Below the pieces are notes generated by a model that saw only the letters and a list, made by a program, of their open reading frames with translations, did not search any database and was not told where the DNA came from. A DNA stretch of 64,000 nucleotides from Inquilinus sp052113205 (GTDB lineage: Bacteria; Pseudomonadota; Alphaproteobacteria; DSM-16000; Inquilinaceae), in NCBI RefSeq assembly GCF_052113205.1, contig NZ_JBFRCU010000012.1, positions 1 through 64,000 on the forward strand, written 5' to 3'. Positions within the stretch are counted from its first letter, which is position 1. Every line of letters begins with the position of its first letter. A program made the translations under genes and the position numbers. Positions 8,686 to 16,648 of this stretch are shown here, one piece after another.

Positions 8686-9017
8686 CGGCGGCCGCGGCGG
8701 CCGGCGACCCGGTTGCCTGACAAGTGGCGGCCCGAAGCGGCTCTTCGGCGATAGTTGTCAGGGGCCAGGCAATCCCGCCTCCGGCCGGTCGGGCAAGGCG
8801 ACTCGGACTATTTATTTACGACAAATCAACGGGTTGACGACGATCAATCCAAGCGGCTGCAGTTTGCTTGTCTGAAAAAAGCATAAGTTGACAAGTTCGG
8901 CGGTGACAACGCAGAGTCGGCAGGCGGCGGCCCCGGCTGCCGTATCCGTCCTGCGGGGCGGGCCCGACCGGCAGGGAGGCCGGCCGCCGCCCGGGCCCGC
9001 GCCGGGAGAGCCTGCGA
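8686..9017. promoter_or_regulatory. Intergenic region upstream of the FAD oxidase
   Basis: A 332-bp gap holding three things: a long stem-loop at 8716-8762 just after the GntR gene, an AT-rich stretch around 8808-8830, and an inverted pair CTTGTC (8867-8872) / GACAAG (8890-8895). The second arm contains a TTGACA hexamer (8888-8893) that looks like a -35 box and coincides with the octamer shared with the 7815-7832 palindrome. No convincing -10 was seen. No gene seen. Confidence 0.5.
8716..8762. terminator. Nested stem-loop after the GntR gene
   Basis: Outer arms CCTGACAA (8716-8723) and TTGTCAGG (8755-8762) enclose an inner stem CCGAAG (8732-8737) / CTTCGG (8743-8748) with a 5-base loop. It begins 30 bases after the GntR stop. 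There is no T-run, so it may act as a transcript-stabilising or weak terminator structure. The outer arms also contain TGACAA/TTGTCA, close to the presumed operator half-site, so a binding-site role is possible. Confidence 0.45.
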
Positions 9018-10454
9018 GTGAACGACACCCATCTGCAAGCCCTGGGGGCGGTGCTCGGAGAGCGCGGCCTGCTCGCGGCGCCCGATGACCTCTCCGCCTA
9101 TGAGACCGGCGCCCGCTACGACCACGGCCGCGCTGCCTTCGTCGCCCGCCCGGCGACCACGGCCGAGGCCTCCGCCGTCGTCGCCCATTGCGTGCGCCAC
9201 GGCATCCGGCTGGTGCCGCAGGGCGGCAACACCGGCCTCGTCGCCGGCTCGACGCCCGACCCCGGCGGGGCGCAGGGCGTGCTCAGCCTCGACCGATTTA
9301 CGGGTCCGTTAGACGTGGACGTGGCGAACCGCAGCGCCACCGTCGGCGCCGGCCTGCGCCTGTCCGCCCTCAATCAGGTGCTGGCGCCGCACGGCCTGAC
9401 CCTGCCGATCGATCTAGGGGCCGACCCGATGGTCGGTGGCATGGTCGCGACCAACACCGGCGGCGCGCGGTTCATCCGCTACGGCGACATGCGCCGGCAC
9501 GTGCTGGGGCTGGAGGTCGTGCTGCCCGACGCGCAGGGCACCGTGCTCGACCTGATGCGGCCGCTGCGCAAGAACAACACTGGGCTCGACCTCAAGCAGC
9601 TCTTCATCGGCACCGGCGGCGCCTACGGCCTAGTCACCCGCGCGGTGCTGGAGCTGCGCCGCCTGCCGCAGCAATCGGCCACGGCCATCCTGGTGCCGCG
9701 CGATGATGATTCGGTGATGACGCTGCTGACCGCGTTCGAGGAGCGGGTCGGCGACCATCTTGCGGCGTTCGAGGGCCTGTCGGGCGCCGCGGTCGAGCTG
9801 GCGCTGAAGCACCATGAGCGGCTGCGCAACCCGTTCGCGCCGAATCCGCCGCCACCCTTCTGCATCCTGGTCGAGATCGAGCGCTCCTGGGCCGCGCGGG
9901 AGCAGGAGCCGTCGATCGATGCCCTGATGGAGCAGGCGCTGACGGAGATCTGGGACCTGCCAGGCGCCCCGCTGGCCGACGCCATGCCGGGCCGCGGCTC
10001 TGACTTCTGGGCCCTGCGGCATGTGCTGAGCGAGAGCCTGGCGGCGGAGGGCCGGGTGGTCGCCTTCGACCTCGGCTTCGCCCGCGCCGACGTGATGCCG
10101 TTCCGCCGGGCGATGACCGAGATGCTGGCGCAGCGGTTCCCGGAGGCGCGGATCTGCGATTTCGGCCATGTCGGCGATGGGGGCGTGCACTTCAACCTGG
10201 TGCTGCCGCGCGACTCCGCCCTGGCGCGCGACCCGGCGCCGCTGCGCGAGCTGGTGTTCGGCGAGGCGGCCGGGCGCTTCGGCGGCAGCTTCAGCGCCGA
10301 GCACGGCATCGGCCGGGCCAACGTGGCGTTCTATGAGCGCTTCGTCGCCGACCGTGAGCGCGGCCTCGCCGGGGCGATCCAGGATCTGGTCGCTCCGGGC
10401 GGCCTGGGCGCGGTGGACTTCCGCGCCGCGGCAGCGTCGAAGGGGCCATCGTAG
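9018..10454 (+). CDS. FAD-binding oxidoreductase, GlcD / D-2-hydroxyacid dehydrogenase family
   Basis: A 478-residue flavoenzyme of the vanillyl-alcohol oxidase superfamily. The N-terminal FAD domain has PQGGNTGLVAGS, GADPMVGGMVATNTGG and KNNTGLDLKQLFIGTGGAYG. The C-terminal substrate domain has the HVGDGGVHFN motif, usually a metal or active-site His cluster, and the conserved SAEHGIGRAN. Relatives oxidise D-lactate, glycolate or D-2-hydroxyglutarate. The GTG start has GGGAGAG upstream. It stands alone between a GntR gene and a convergent ABC operon, with a possible GntR half-site upstream. The precise 2-hydroxyacid is not determinable. Confidence 0.9.
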   Translation: MNDTHLQALGAVLGERGLLAAPDDLSAYETGARYDHGRAAFVARPATTAEASAVVAHCVRHGIRLVPQGGNTGLVAGSTPDPGGAQGVLSLDRFTGPLDVDVANRSATVGAGLRLSALNQVLAPHGLTLPIDLGADPMVGGMVATNTGGARFIRYGDMRRHVLGLEVVLPDAQGTVLDLMRPLRKNNTGLDLKQLFIGTGGAYGLVTRAVLELRRLPQQSATAILVPRDDDSVMTLLTAFEERVGDHLAAFEGLSGAAVELALKHHERLRNPFAPNPPPPFCILVEIERSWAAREQEPSIDALMEQALTEIWDLPGAPLADAMPGRGSDFWALRHVLSESLAAEGRVVAFDLGFARADVMPFRRAMTEMLAQRFPEARICDFGHVGDGGVHFNLVLPRDSALARDPAPLRELVFGEAAGRFGGSFSAEHGIGRANVAFYERFVADRERGLAGAIQDLVAPGGLGAVDFRAAAASKGPS

Positions 10455-10534
10455 CTGCAGGTGACGGAGGTTGGGAGAAACAGCACGCCGTCCGCGTCAC
10501 GTGTGGCTCGAGCAAATCGCGCAACTGCCGCCGG

Positions 10535-11290
10535 TCAGAGGAAGCTGTTCGCGATCAGCTCCTGGGTGTAGGGCGCGGCGACGGTGCGGGCGCGCAGCGC
10601 GTCGGAGGACAGCTCCTCGATGCAGGCTCCGTCCTTCATCACCAGCACCCGGTCGCACATCTGGCCGACCACGGCGAGGTCGTGGCTGACGAAGACATAG
10701 GTCAGCCTGTGCTCCTCACGCAGCGCCATCAGCAGGTTCAGGATCTCGGCCTGGATCGAGACGTCGAGGGCCGAGGTCGGCTCGTCCAGCAGCACGATCG
10801 ACGGCCGCAGGGCCAGCGCCCGGGCGATGGCGACGCGCTGCCGCTGGCCGCCCGACAGCTCATGCGGATAGCGGTCGGCGAAGCGGGCGGGCAGGCCGAC
10901 CCGCGCCAGGGCGCCGGGGACATGGTCCCACGGGTCCGGCAGGCCCATGGCGATCAGCGGCTCGGCCAGGGCACGGCCGATGCGGTGCCGCGGATGTAGC
11001 GACCCGTAGGGGTCCTGAAACACCATCTGCACCCGGGCCAGCTCGTCGCGGCCGCGCTTCGGCTGGACCGGCTTCCCTGCCAGCTCGATCCGGCCGGTCC
11101 AGCGCTGCTCCAGCCCGGCGAGGGACCGCAGCACCGTCGACTTGCCGCAGCCGGATTCGCCGACGATGCCCAGCGCGCCGCCGGGCTCGACCGCGAAGGA
11201 CACGCTCTTCACCGCATGCGCGGTGCCGCGGCGGGACTGGAAGCGGACATCGAGATCCGCGACCCGGACCATCGCCTCGCCGGAACTCAT
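10535..11290 (-). CDS. Peptide-type ABC transporter ATP-binding protein (DppF-like, short)
   Basis: A 251-residue ATPase with Walker A GESGCGKST, Q-loop VFQDPYGSLHPRH, signature LSGGQRQRVAIARAL, Walker B VLLDEPTSALD and FVSHD. Unlike the 2380-3363 protein it ends soon after the nucleotide-binding domain and lacks the Cys-rich oligopeptide extension. Its ATG overlaps the stop of the upstream ATPase by 4 bases (ATGA). Last gene of the second leftward peptide-type ABC operon. Confidence 0.92.
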   Translation of the reverse strand: MSSGEAMVRVADLDVRFQSRRGTAHAVKSVSFAVEPGGALGIVGESGCGKSTVLRSLAGLEQRWTGRIELAGKPVQPKRGRDELARVQMVFQDPYGSLHPRHRIGRALAEPLIAMGLPDPWDHVPGALARVGLPARFADRYPHELSGGQRQRVAIARALALRPSIVLLDEPTSALDVSIQAEILNLLMALREEHRLTYVFVSHDLAVVGQMCDRVLVMKDGACIEELSSDALRARTVAAPYTQELIANSFL

Positions 11291-12141
11291 CGGGCGGCCT
11301 CCTCGAAGGCGGCGAGTCTCGCCCGGTCGATCACCGGCAGCCGGTGCGGCCGCGGGCCGTCGAAGCCGGGCATCGAGGCGATCAGGCCCCGCGTATAGGG
11401 ATGCGCGGCCTCGTCGAGCGAGCGCAGCTCCTCGACCACCCGGCCGGCATACATGACGAGAATACGGTCGCAGAAGCGCGCCACCATGCGGATGTCGTGA
11501 CTGATCAGGATCAGGCCGGAGCCGTTCTCCCGCACCAGCCCGTCCAGCAAGGTCAGCACGTCCTGGCGCACGCTGACGTCGAGCGCCGAGGTCGGCTCGT
11601 CGGCGATCACCAGCTTCGGCTTGTTCAGCAGCATCATGGCGATCATGGCGCGCTGGCCCATGCCGCCCGAGATCTCGTGCGGGTACAGCGCCATGGTCCG
11701 TTCCGGATCGCGGATCCGGACATGGCCCAGCATCTCCAGCGCCGCCTTGCGCGCCGCCCGGCCGCCCAGCTTCAGATGGACCCGCGCCGATTCCGCGATC
11801 TGCGCCCCGATGGGCTTCACCGGGTTCAGCGAATAGCGCGGGTCCTGCAGGATCAGGGCCATGTCGCGGCCGCGGATCCGGGTCAGCTCGCGCTCGCGCA
11901 GGGCCAGCAGGTCGCGGCCCATGAAGCGCAGCGTGTCGGCCTGCACCTGCGCGCCCTTCGGCTGCAGCCGCATGATCGCGCGCCCGGCCGTCGACTTGCC
12001 GGAGCCGGATTCGCCCACGATGCCCAGCCGCTCGCGGCCCAGCGCGAAGCTGACGTCGCGCACCGCCCGGACGGCATAGGCGCCGTGGCCGAAGGTCACC
12101 GACAGGTTCTCCACCTGAAGCATGGGGGCGTCAGCGGGCAT
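11287..12141 (-). CDS. Peptide-type ABC transporter ATP-binding protein (DppD-like)
   Basis: A 284-residue ATPase with Walker A GESGSGKST, Q-loop ILQDPRYSLNPVK, signature SGGMGQRAMIAMML, Walker B VIADEPTSALD and LISHD. It has only a short C-terminal tail (DRARLAAFEEAAR) instead of the usual Cys-containing extension. The ATG at 12141 overlaps the upstream permease by 11 bases; an internal ATG at 12123 would remove the overlap and is a fair alternative. Pairs with the next gene as the transporter motor. Confidence 0.92.
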   Translation of the reverse strand: MPADAPMLQVENLSVTFGHGAYAVRAVRDVSFALGRERLGIVGESGSGKSTAGRAIMRLQPKGAQVQADTLRFMGRDLLALRERELTRIRGRDMALILQDPRYSLNPVKPIGAQIAESARVHLKLGGRAARKAALEMLGHVRIRDPERTMALYPHEISGGMGQRAMIAMMLLNKPKLVIADEPTSALDVSVRQDVLTLLDGLVRENGSGLILISHDIRMVARFCDRILVMYAGRVVEELRSLDEAAHPYTRGLIASMPGFDGPRPHRLPVIDRARLAAFEEAAR

Positions 12142-13024
12142 GGCGGGGATCCAGCACGTCGCGCAGGGCGTCGCCCAGCAGGTTGAAGGCCAGGCTGGTC
12201 GCCAGGATCGCCAGGCCGGGCATCACCGAGACCCACCAGGCGTCGAGCATGAATTTGCGGCCGCTGGAGATCATCGCCCCCCATTCCGGCGCCGGCGGCT
12301 GGGCGCCGAGGCCGAGGAAGCCGAGGCCCGCCGCGGTCAGAATGACCCCGGCCATCGACAGGGTCAGGCGGACGATGACCGACGGGATGCACATCGGCAT
12401 CACATAGAGGCCGATCAGGCGGAGGTGCGAGGCGCCGTACAGCCGCGCCGCGGCGATGTATTCGGCCTGGCGCACCACCAGCGTCTCGGCCCGCGCCAGC
12501 CGGGCGATCGACGGCCAGGCGGTCAGCGAGATGGCGACGATCGCGGTGCCCAGCCCGGCGCCCAGCGCCGCCGCGAAGGCCAGGGCCAGCACCAGCGACG
12601 GGAAGGACAGGACGATGTCGGTGGCCCGCATCAGCACGGCATCGACATGCCCGCCGCAATAGCCGGCGACGACGCCGATGAGGAGGCCGATCGGGCCGAT
12701 GATCAGCGTCACCGTGCCGACGATCTGTAGCGTGATCCGGCTGCCCCAGACCAGCCGGCTGAAGATGTCGCGACCGAGCTCGTCGGTGCCGGCGAGATGG
12801 CCCCAACCGGGCGGCTGCAGCACGTTGTTGAGGTTCTGCACGGCCGGGTCGTAGGGGGCGATCCAGGGCGCCAGCAGGGCGATGACCACCAGGAATCCGA
12901 TGACGGCCAGCCCGGCCATGCCCAGCTTCTCGCGCCGGAAGCGACGGATCTGGACCGACCAGGCGCCGCCGGCGGCCGGTTCGGCCGCGATTGGCACGAT
13001 CGGCTGCTCTGCCTGCATCGACAT
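12131..13024 (-). CDS. Peptide-type ABC transporter permease (DppC-like)
   Basis: A 297-residue permease. Residues about 25-60 carry the DppC N-terminal helix (REKLGMAGLAVIGFLVVIALLAP as a membrane span), then GTDELGRDIFSRLVWGSR, further spans, the coupling region AEYIAAARLYGASHLRLI, and a C-terminal NLLGDALRDVLDPR. Start and the upstream stop share one base (TGATG). Partner of the DppB-like permease immediately upstream. Confidence 0.93.
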   Translation of the reverse strand: MSMQAEQPIVPIAAEPAAGGAWSVQIRRFRREKLGMAGLAVIGFLVVIALLAPWIAPYDPAVQNLNNVLQPPGWGHLAGTDELGRDIFSRLVWGSRITLQIVGTVTLIIGPIGLLIGVVAGYCGGHVDAVLMRATDIVLSFPSLVLALAFAAALGAGLGTAIVAISLTAWPSIARLARAETLVVRQAEYIAAARLYGASHLRLIGLYVMPMCIPSVIVRLTLSMAGVILTAAGLGFLGLGAQPPAPEWGAMISSGRKFMLDAWWVSVMPGLAILATSLAFNLLGDALRDVLDPRHAR

Positions 13025-14049
13025 CAGCGGGCCTCCCGTGTGCGGGGGTCGAGCGCCAGATAGGCGGCGTCGGCGAGGACGTTGAGGATCATGAAGATCA
13101 GGCCGATCAGCAGGGTGCAGGCCAAGATGGCGTTCATGTCGCCGATCATCAGCGCGTTGGTCATGTACTGGCCGATGCCGGGCCAGGAGAACACGATCTC
13201 CACCAGCACCGCCCCCTCCAGCAGATGGCCGTAGGAGATCGCCAGGATGGTGACCAGCTGCACCGCGATGTTCGGCAGGATGTGGCCCCAGACCACGGCC
13301 GGCAGCCGCAAGCCCTTGGCTCGGGCGGCGATAATGTAGTCCTGGCCCAGCTGCTCCAGCGTGAAGCTGCGGGTCATGCGGACGATATAGGCCATCGCGG
13401 CATAGGCCAGGATGCAGGCCGGCAGGATCAGGTGGCTCAGCGCGTTCCAGAAGATCTCGTGCTCGCCGGCCAGCAGGCTGTCGATCAGGATGGCGCCGGT
13501 CCGCGGCTCGACGATGTCCTCGTAGAACACGTCGATCCGGCCCGGCCCGCCGACCCATTGCAGCCCGGCATAGAACACGATCAGCCCGACGATGCCGAAC
13601 CAGAACACCGGCAGAGAATGGCCCAGCAGGGCCAACACCCGGGCGATCTGGTCCAGGAGCGTGTCGCGGTACAGCGCCGCCAGCAGGCCGAGCGGCACGC
13701 CGACGGCGACACTGAGGATGATGGCCAGCGTCGCCAGCTCCAGCGTCGCCGGGAAGGCTGCGGCCAGGTCCGACGCAACCGGGTTGCCGGTCAGCACCGC
13801 GGTGCCCAGGTCGCCCTGGGCCATGTTCTTCAGATAGACCCAGAACTGCTCGGGGATCGGCAGGTCGAGGCCCATCTTGGCCCGCATCGCCGCATAGGCC
13901 GCCGGGTCCGCCAGCTCGCCGACGATGGCGCCCACCGGATCGGACGGCATCAGCCGCCCGATCACGAAGGTGAGGCACAGGAGGACCAGAAGGCTGAGAG
14001 CCAGGCTGAAGACGCGGCGCAGCAGCTTGAGCGGCAGGTCGCGGGTCAT
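13024..14049 (-). CDS. Peptide-type ABC transporter permease (DppB-like)
   Basis: A 341-residue permease with the DppB N-terminus (LLRRVFSLALSLLVLLCLTF, MPSDPVGAIVGE, GLDLPIPEQFWVYL), a periplasmic segment GDLGTAVLTGNPV, several membrane spans, the coupling loop GQDYIIAARAKGLRLP and the C-terminal WPGIGQYMTNALMIGDMN. I chose ATG 14049 because GGGAGA lies 6 bases upstream; the frame is open to 14151 but that would enter the preceding gene. An insertion of about 30 residues (GGPGRIDVFYEDIVEPRTGA) between spans is usual for some DppB relatives. Confidence 0.92.
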   Translation of the reverse strand: MTRDLPLKLLRRVFSLALSLLVLLCLTFVIGRLMPSDPVGAIVGELADPAAYAAMRAKMGLDLPIPEQFWVYLKNMAQGDLGTAVLTGNPVASDLAAAFPATLELATLAIILSVAVGVPLGLLAALYRDTLLDQIARVLALLGHSLPVFWFGIVGLIVFYAGLQWVGGPGRIDVFYEDIVEPRTGAILIDSLLAGEHEIFWNALSHLILPACILAYAAMAYIVRMTRSFTLEQLGQDYIIAARAKGLRLPAVVWGHILPNIAVQLVTILAISYGHLLEGAVLVEIVFSWPGIGQYMTNALMIGDMNAILACTLLIGLIFMILNVLADAAYLALDPRTREAR

Positions 14050-14080
14050 GTCGTCTCCCATCCGCCGGTCCGCATCGCGG

Positions 14081-15673
14081 TCACTCGGCCTTCTTGCTGA
14101 CGATATCCAGCCGGACGCCGCGGAAGCCCTGGCCGATGAAGTTCTCGACATTGGCCGCCACCACCACCGGCGCGAATCGCTCGAACATCGGCAGGATCGC
14201 CGGGCCGCTGGCCAGGAACTGCTTCTGGATCTCGGTGTACAGGGCCTCGCGCTTGGCGCGGTCTTCCTCGCCGCGGGCCTGCACCGTCAGCTTGGTCAGC
14301 TCCGGGATGTCCCAGGCCGACCGCCAGGTGAAGTAGCCGGAATTGCCGGTCGGGCTGTTGTCCGGGTTGTAGGTGAAGTTCTGCAGCGACCCGATCGGAT
14401 CGGCCATGTTGCCGCCGCCGGTCAGCGGCATCAGCAGGTCGAACTCCCGGGCGCGGTGGGAGGCGATGATCTGGCTGCCATTGCCCTGCTCGATCGAGAC
14501 TTTGATGCCGATCTGGGCCAGCGAGGCCTGGATCGCGGTGGCCAGGTCGACGCGCGGGGTCTCGGCGATCGTCTTCAGCACCAGCGGGAAGCCGTCCGGA
14601 AAGCCGGCCTTGGCCAGCAGCTCCTTGGCCTTGGCGACGTCCAGCGTATAGCCCGGGTCGGGCAGGGCGGTCGGATAGTTCTCCGGCACCGGCACCTGGC
14701 GGACCCGGCCGTACGGGCCCATGATCGTCTTCTGCATGCCGGCATAGTCCAGGCCCCAGGCGATGGCGCGGCGGACATCTGGGTTGGCCAGGTACTGGTT
14801 CTGCGTGTTCATCGCCAGCACGTAGAAGCCGCCGGTCGGCACCCGCTGGGTGACAAAGCCGGCCTTGCCGTCGAAGGCGGCGATGTCCGAGGCGGCCAGC
14901 GCCGTCGCCACGTCGATGTCGCCGCGCTCCAGCAGCAGGCGCTGCACCTGGCTTTCCGCGACGTGGCGCAGCACCACCCGCTTCATCGCCGGCGCGCCGC
15001 CCCAGAAGGCGTCGTTGCGGTCCATCAGGATGATCTCGTTCGGCGACCAGCGGCGCAGCACGAACGGGCCGGACCCGGCGGAGTTGGCGCGCAGCCACGC
15101 ATTGCCGAAATCGTTGTTGGCCTCGTGCTTGGTGGCCTCGGCCTTGTCGATCACGGCGCCGTTGTTGCCCGACAGGGCGAACAGCACGAATTCGGCGATC
15201 GTGCCCTCCGGCAGCTTGAGGCGGAAGGTCTTCGGGTCGACCACCTCGAGGAAATCGTCGATGTTCTTTTCGTCATAGCCGTAGGGCTTCCACAGCGACG
15301 CGGCGGCTTGGTTCAGCTTCAGCATGCGCCGCAGCGACCACGCCGCATCCTCGGCCGTGACCGGATTGCCGCTGGCGAATTTGGCGTCGCGCAGATGGAA
15401 GACGATGGACCGGCCGTCGACCTCCCAGCTTTCGGCCAGCTGCGGCACCAGCTTGGTCGCGTCGTTCGGATCGGTCGAGACCAGGCGGTCGTAGATGTTT
15501 GAGGTGATGATCCAGGAACCGGATTCGGTGGCCTGTCCCGGATCCAGCGACAGCACCTGCGCCAGCGACGCCCCGATCACCAGCTGGTCCGCCGGTGTTT
15601 TGGCCGCGGCGGTGCCGCAGACCGGCACCAGTGCGACCGCCAGGGTCAGCAGCCTTCTACCCCATTTCCCCAT
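14081..15673 (-). CDS. Peptide-type ABC transporter substrate-binding protein (SBP_bac_5 family)
   Basis: A 530-residue binding protein with a Sec signal peptide (MGKWGRRLLTLAVALVPVCG, cleavage near TAAA-KT). Landmarks: LSLDPGQATESGSW, LAESWEVDGRSIVFHLRD, VTAEDAAWSLRRML, RRAIAWGLDYAGMQ, LLAKAGFPDGF and LIMPLTGGGNMADPIG-type hinge segments. GGGAGG lies just upstream of the ATG. It heads the leftward operon ending at 10535, and a divergent GntR gene lies 147 bp away. The ligand is not predictable; the local sugar-acid genes make a sugar-acid or glycoside ligand as plausible as a peptide. Confidence 0.92.
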   Translation of the reverse strand: MGKWGRRLLTLAVALVPVCGTAAAKTPADQLVIGASLAQVLSLDPGQATESGSWIITSNIYDRLVSTDPNDATKLVPQLAESWEVDGRSIVFHLRDAKFASGNPVTAEDAAWSLRRMLKLNQAAASLWKPYGYDEKNIDDFLEVVDPKTFRLKLPEGTIAEFVLFALSGNNGAVIDKAEATKHEANNDFGNAWLRANSAGSGPFVLRRWSPNEIILMDRNDAFWGGAPAMKRVVLRHVAESQVQRLLLERGDIDVATALAASDIAAFDGKAGFVTQRVPTGGFYVLAMNTQNQYLANPDVRRAIAWGLDYAGMQKTIMGPYGRVRQVPVPENYPTALPDPGYTLDVAKAKELLAKAGFPDGFPLVLKTIAETPRVDLATAIQASLAQIGIKVSIEQGNGSQIIASHRAREFDLLMPLTGGGNMADPIGSLQNFTYNPDNSPTGNSGYFTWRSAWDIPELTKLTVQARGEEDRAKREALYTEIQKQFLASGPAILPMFERFAPVVVAANVENFIGQGFRGVRLDIVSKKAE

Positions 15674-15691
15674 GGTCCGGGCCTCCCTAAT

Positions 15692-15704
15692 TTTATATGA
15701 TGTC
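15692..15704. promoter_or_regulatory. Operator half-site and leftward -10-like box
   Basis: ATATGATGTC at 15695-15704 matches exactly ten bases of the palindrome at 16595-16608. On the minus strand TATAAA (15697-15692) resembles a -10 element for the leftward binding-protein gene, so the site would overlap that promoter. The transcript leader would be very short, so the promoter assignment is tentative. Confidence 0.45.
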
Positions 15705-15820
15705 TGTTGTCTGATGACTTATCATTGCCGATCTTGACTTCGCAAGAGTCAAATGTGTGACTGCCGTCGGACGGATGGGCGGAGGGCACGCCCCCAACGA
15801 AGAAGCGATCAGGAGGAGCG

Positions 15821-16561
15821 GTGCCGAACCCAATTGGAGCCGAAGCGGGGCCGCCACGGCGTCGCGAGAAGCTGGCCACCGCAGTCGCCGAGGCCTTGCG
15901 CAGCCGGATCGCCAACGGCGCTTTGCCGGTCGGCGCCAGGCTGCCGACCGAGCAGCGCCTGATCGACGAATTCAACGTCAGCCGGACCGTGGTGCGCGAG
16001 GCGATCGCCGAGCTGCGGGCCAAGGGGCTGGTCGAGCCGCGCCAGGGCGTCGGCGTGTTCGTGACGACGGGGGCGGAGCCCGAGCCCGGCCTCCTGTCGG
16101 GCGACTTCACCCGGCTGTCAGAAGTGTTGGAATTGCTCGAGTTCCGCATGGGGGTGGAGATCGAGGCGGCTGGCCTGGCGGCGCAGCGCCGGTCGTCGCG
16201 GCAGGAGGCCGAGATCCTGCTGGCGCATGACCGGATGATCGCTGCGGTCGATATCGGCGGCAGCGCTGTCGATGCCGATTTCGGGCTGCACCTGGCAATC
16301 GCCGCGGCCACCAACAACCACTTCTACACCGACGTCCTGACCTATCTCGGCAAGCGCACCATCCCGCGCAGCCGGCTGGGCGAATCGGCCGAGGCGACCA
16401 CCGGCTATCTGCGCAAGGTGATCGTCGAGCATGCCAGGATCATCGAGGCGATCGAGCGCCAGGATCCGGATGGCGCCCGCCTGGCGATGCGCCACCACCT
16501 GACCGAAAGCCAGCGCCGCTACCGCGCCCTGGGCGGGTTGCCGGCCGACGCCGAATCCTGA
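15821..16561 (+). CDS. GntR-family transcriptional regulator, FadR/FCD subfamily
   Basis: A 246-residue regulator starting with GTG, preceded by a strong AGGAGGAG box. The N-terminal winged helix-turn-helix (LPTEQRLIDEFNVSRTVVRE, LRAKGLVEPRQGVGVFV) is followed by the FCD helical domain with the acidic/His ligand cluster in DADFGLHLAIAAATNNHF and VEHARIIEAI. Divergent from the second peptide-type ABC operon and upstream of the mannonate dehydratase-like gene. Related sites flank it on both sides, consistent with control of both directions; sugar-acid intermediates are likely effectors for this subfamily. Confidence 0.93.
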   Translation: MPNPIGAEAGPPRRREKLATAVAEALRSRIANGALPVGARLPTEQRLIDEFNVSRTVVREAIAELRAKGLVEPRQGVGVFVTTGAEPEPGLLSGDFTRLSEVLELLEFRMGVEIEAAGLAAQRRSSRQEAEILLAHDRMIAAVDIGGSAVDADFGLHLAIAAATNNHFYTDVLTYLGKRTIPRSRLGESAEATTGYLRKVIVEHARIIEAIERQDPDGARLAMRHHLTESQRRYRALGGLPADAES

Positions 16562-16594
16562 CCAGTGTCGCCGCGTTCCGGCTTGTCATCAGTC

Positions 16595-16608
16595 ATATGA
16601 TGTCATAT
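16595..16608. promoter_or_regulatory. Palindromic operator upstream of the mannonate dehydratase-like gene
   Basis: ATATGA-TG-TCATAT: perfect 6-bp arms with a 2-bp centre, 41 bases before the ATG of the next gene. Ten bases (ATATGATGTC) recur at 15695-15704 on the other side of the GntR gene. Two sites flanking one regulator gene point to a single GntR regulon. Confidence 0.65.
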
Positions 16609-16648
16609 TAGCTCAGCCAACAAAGCCGATAGCAGGGAGGGTGCGGGC

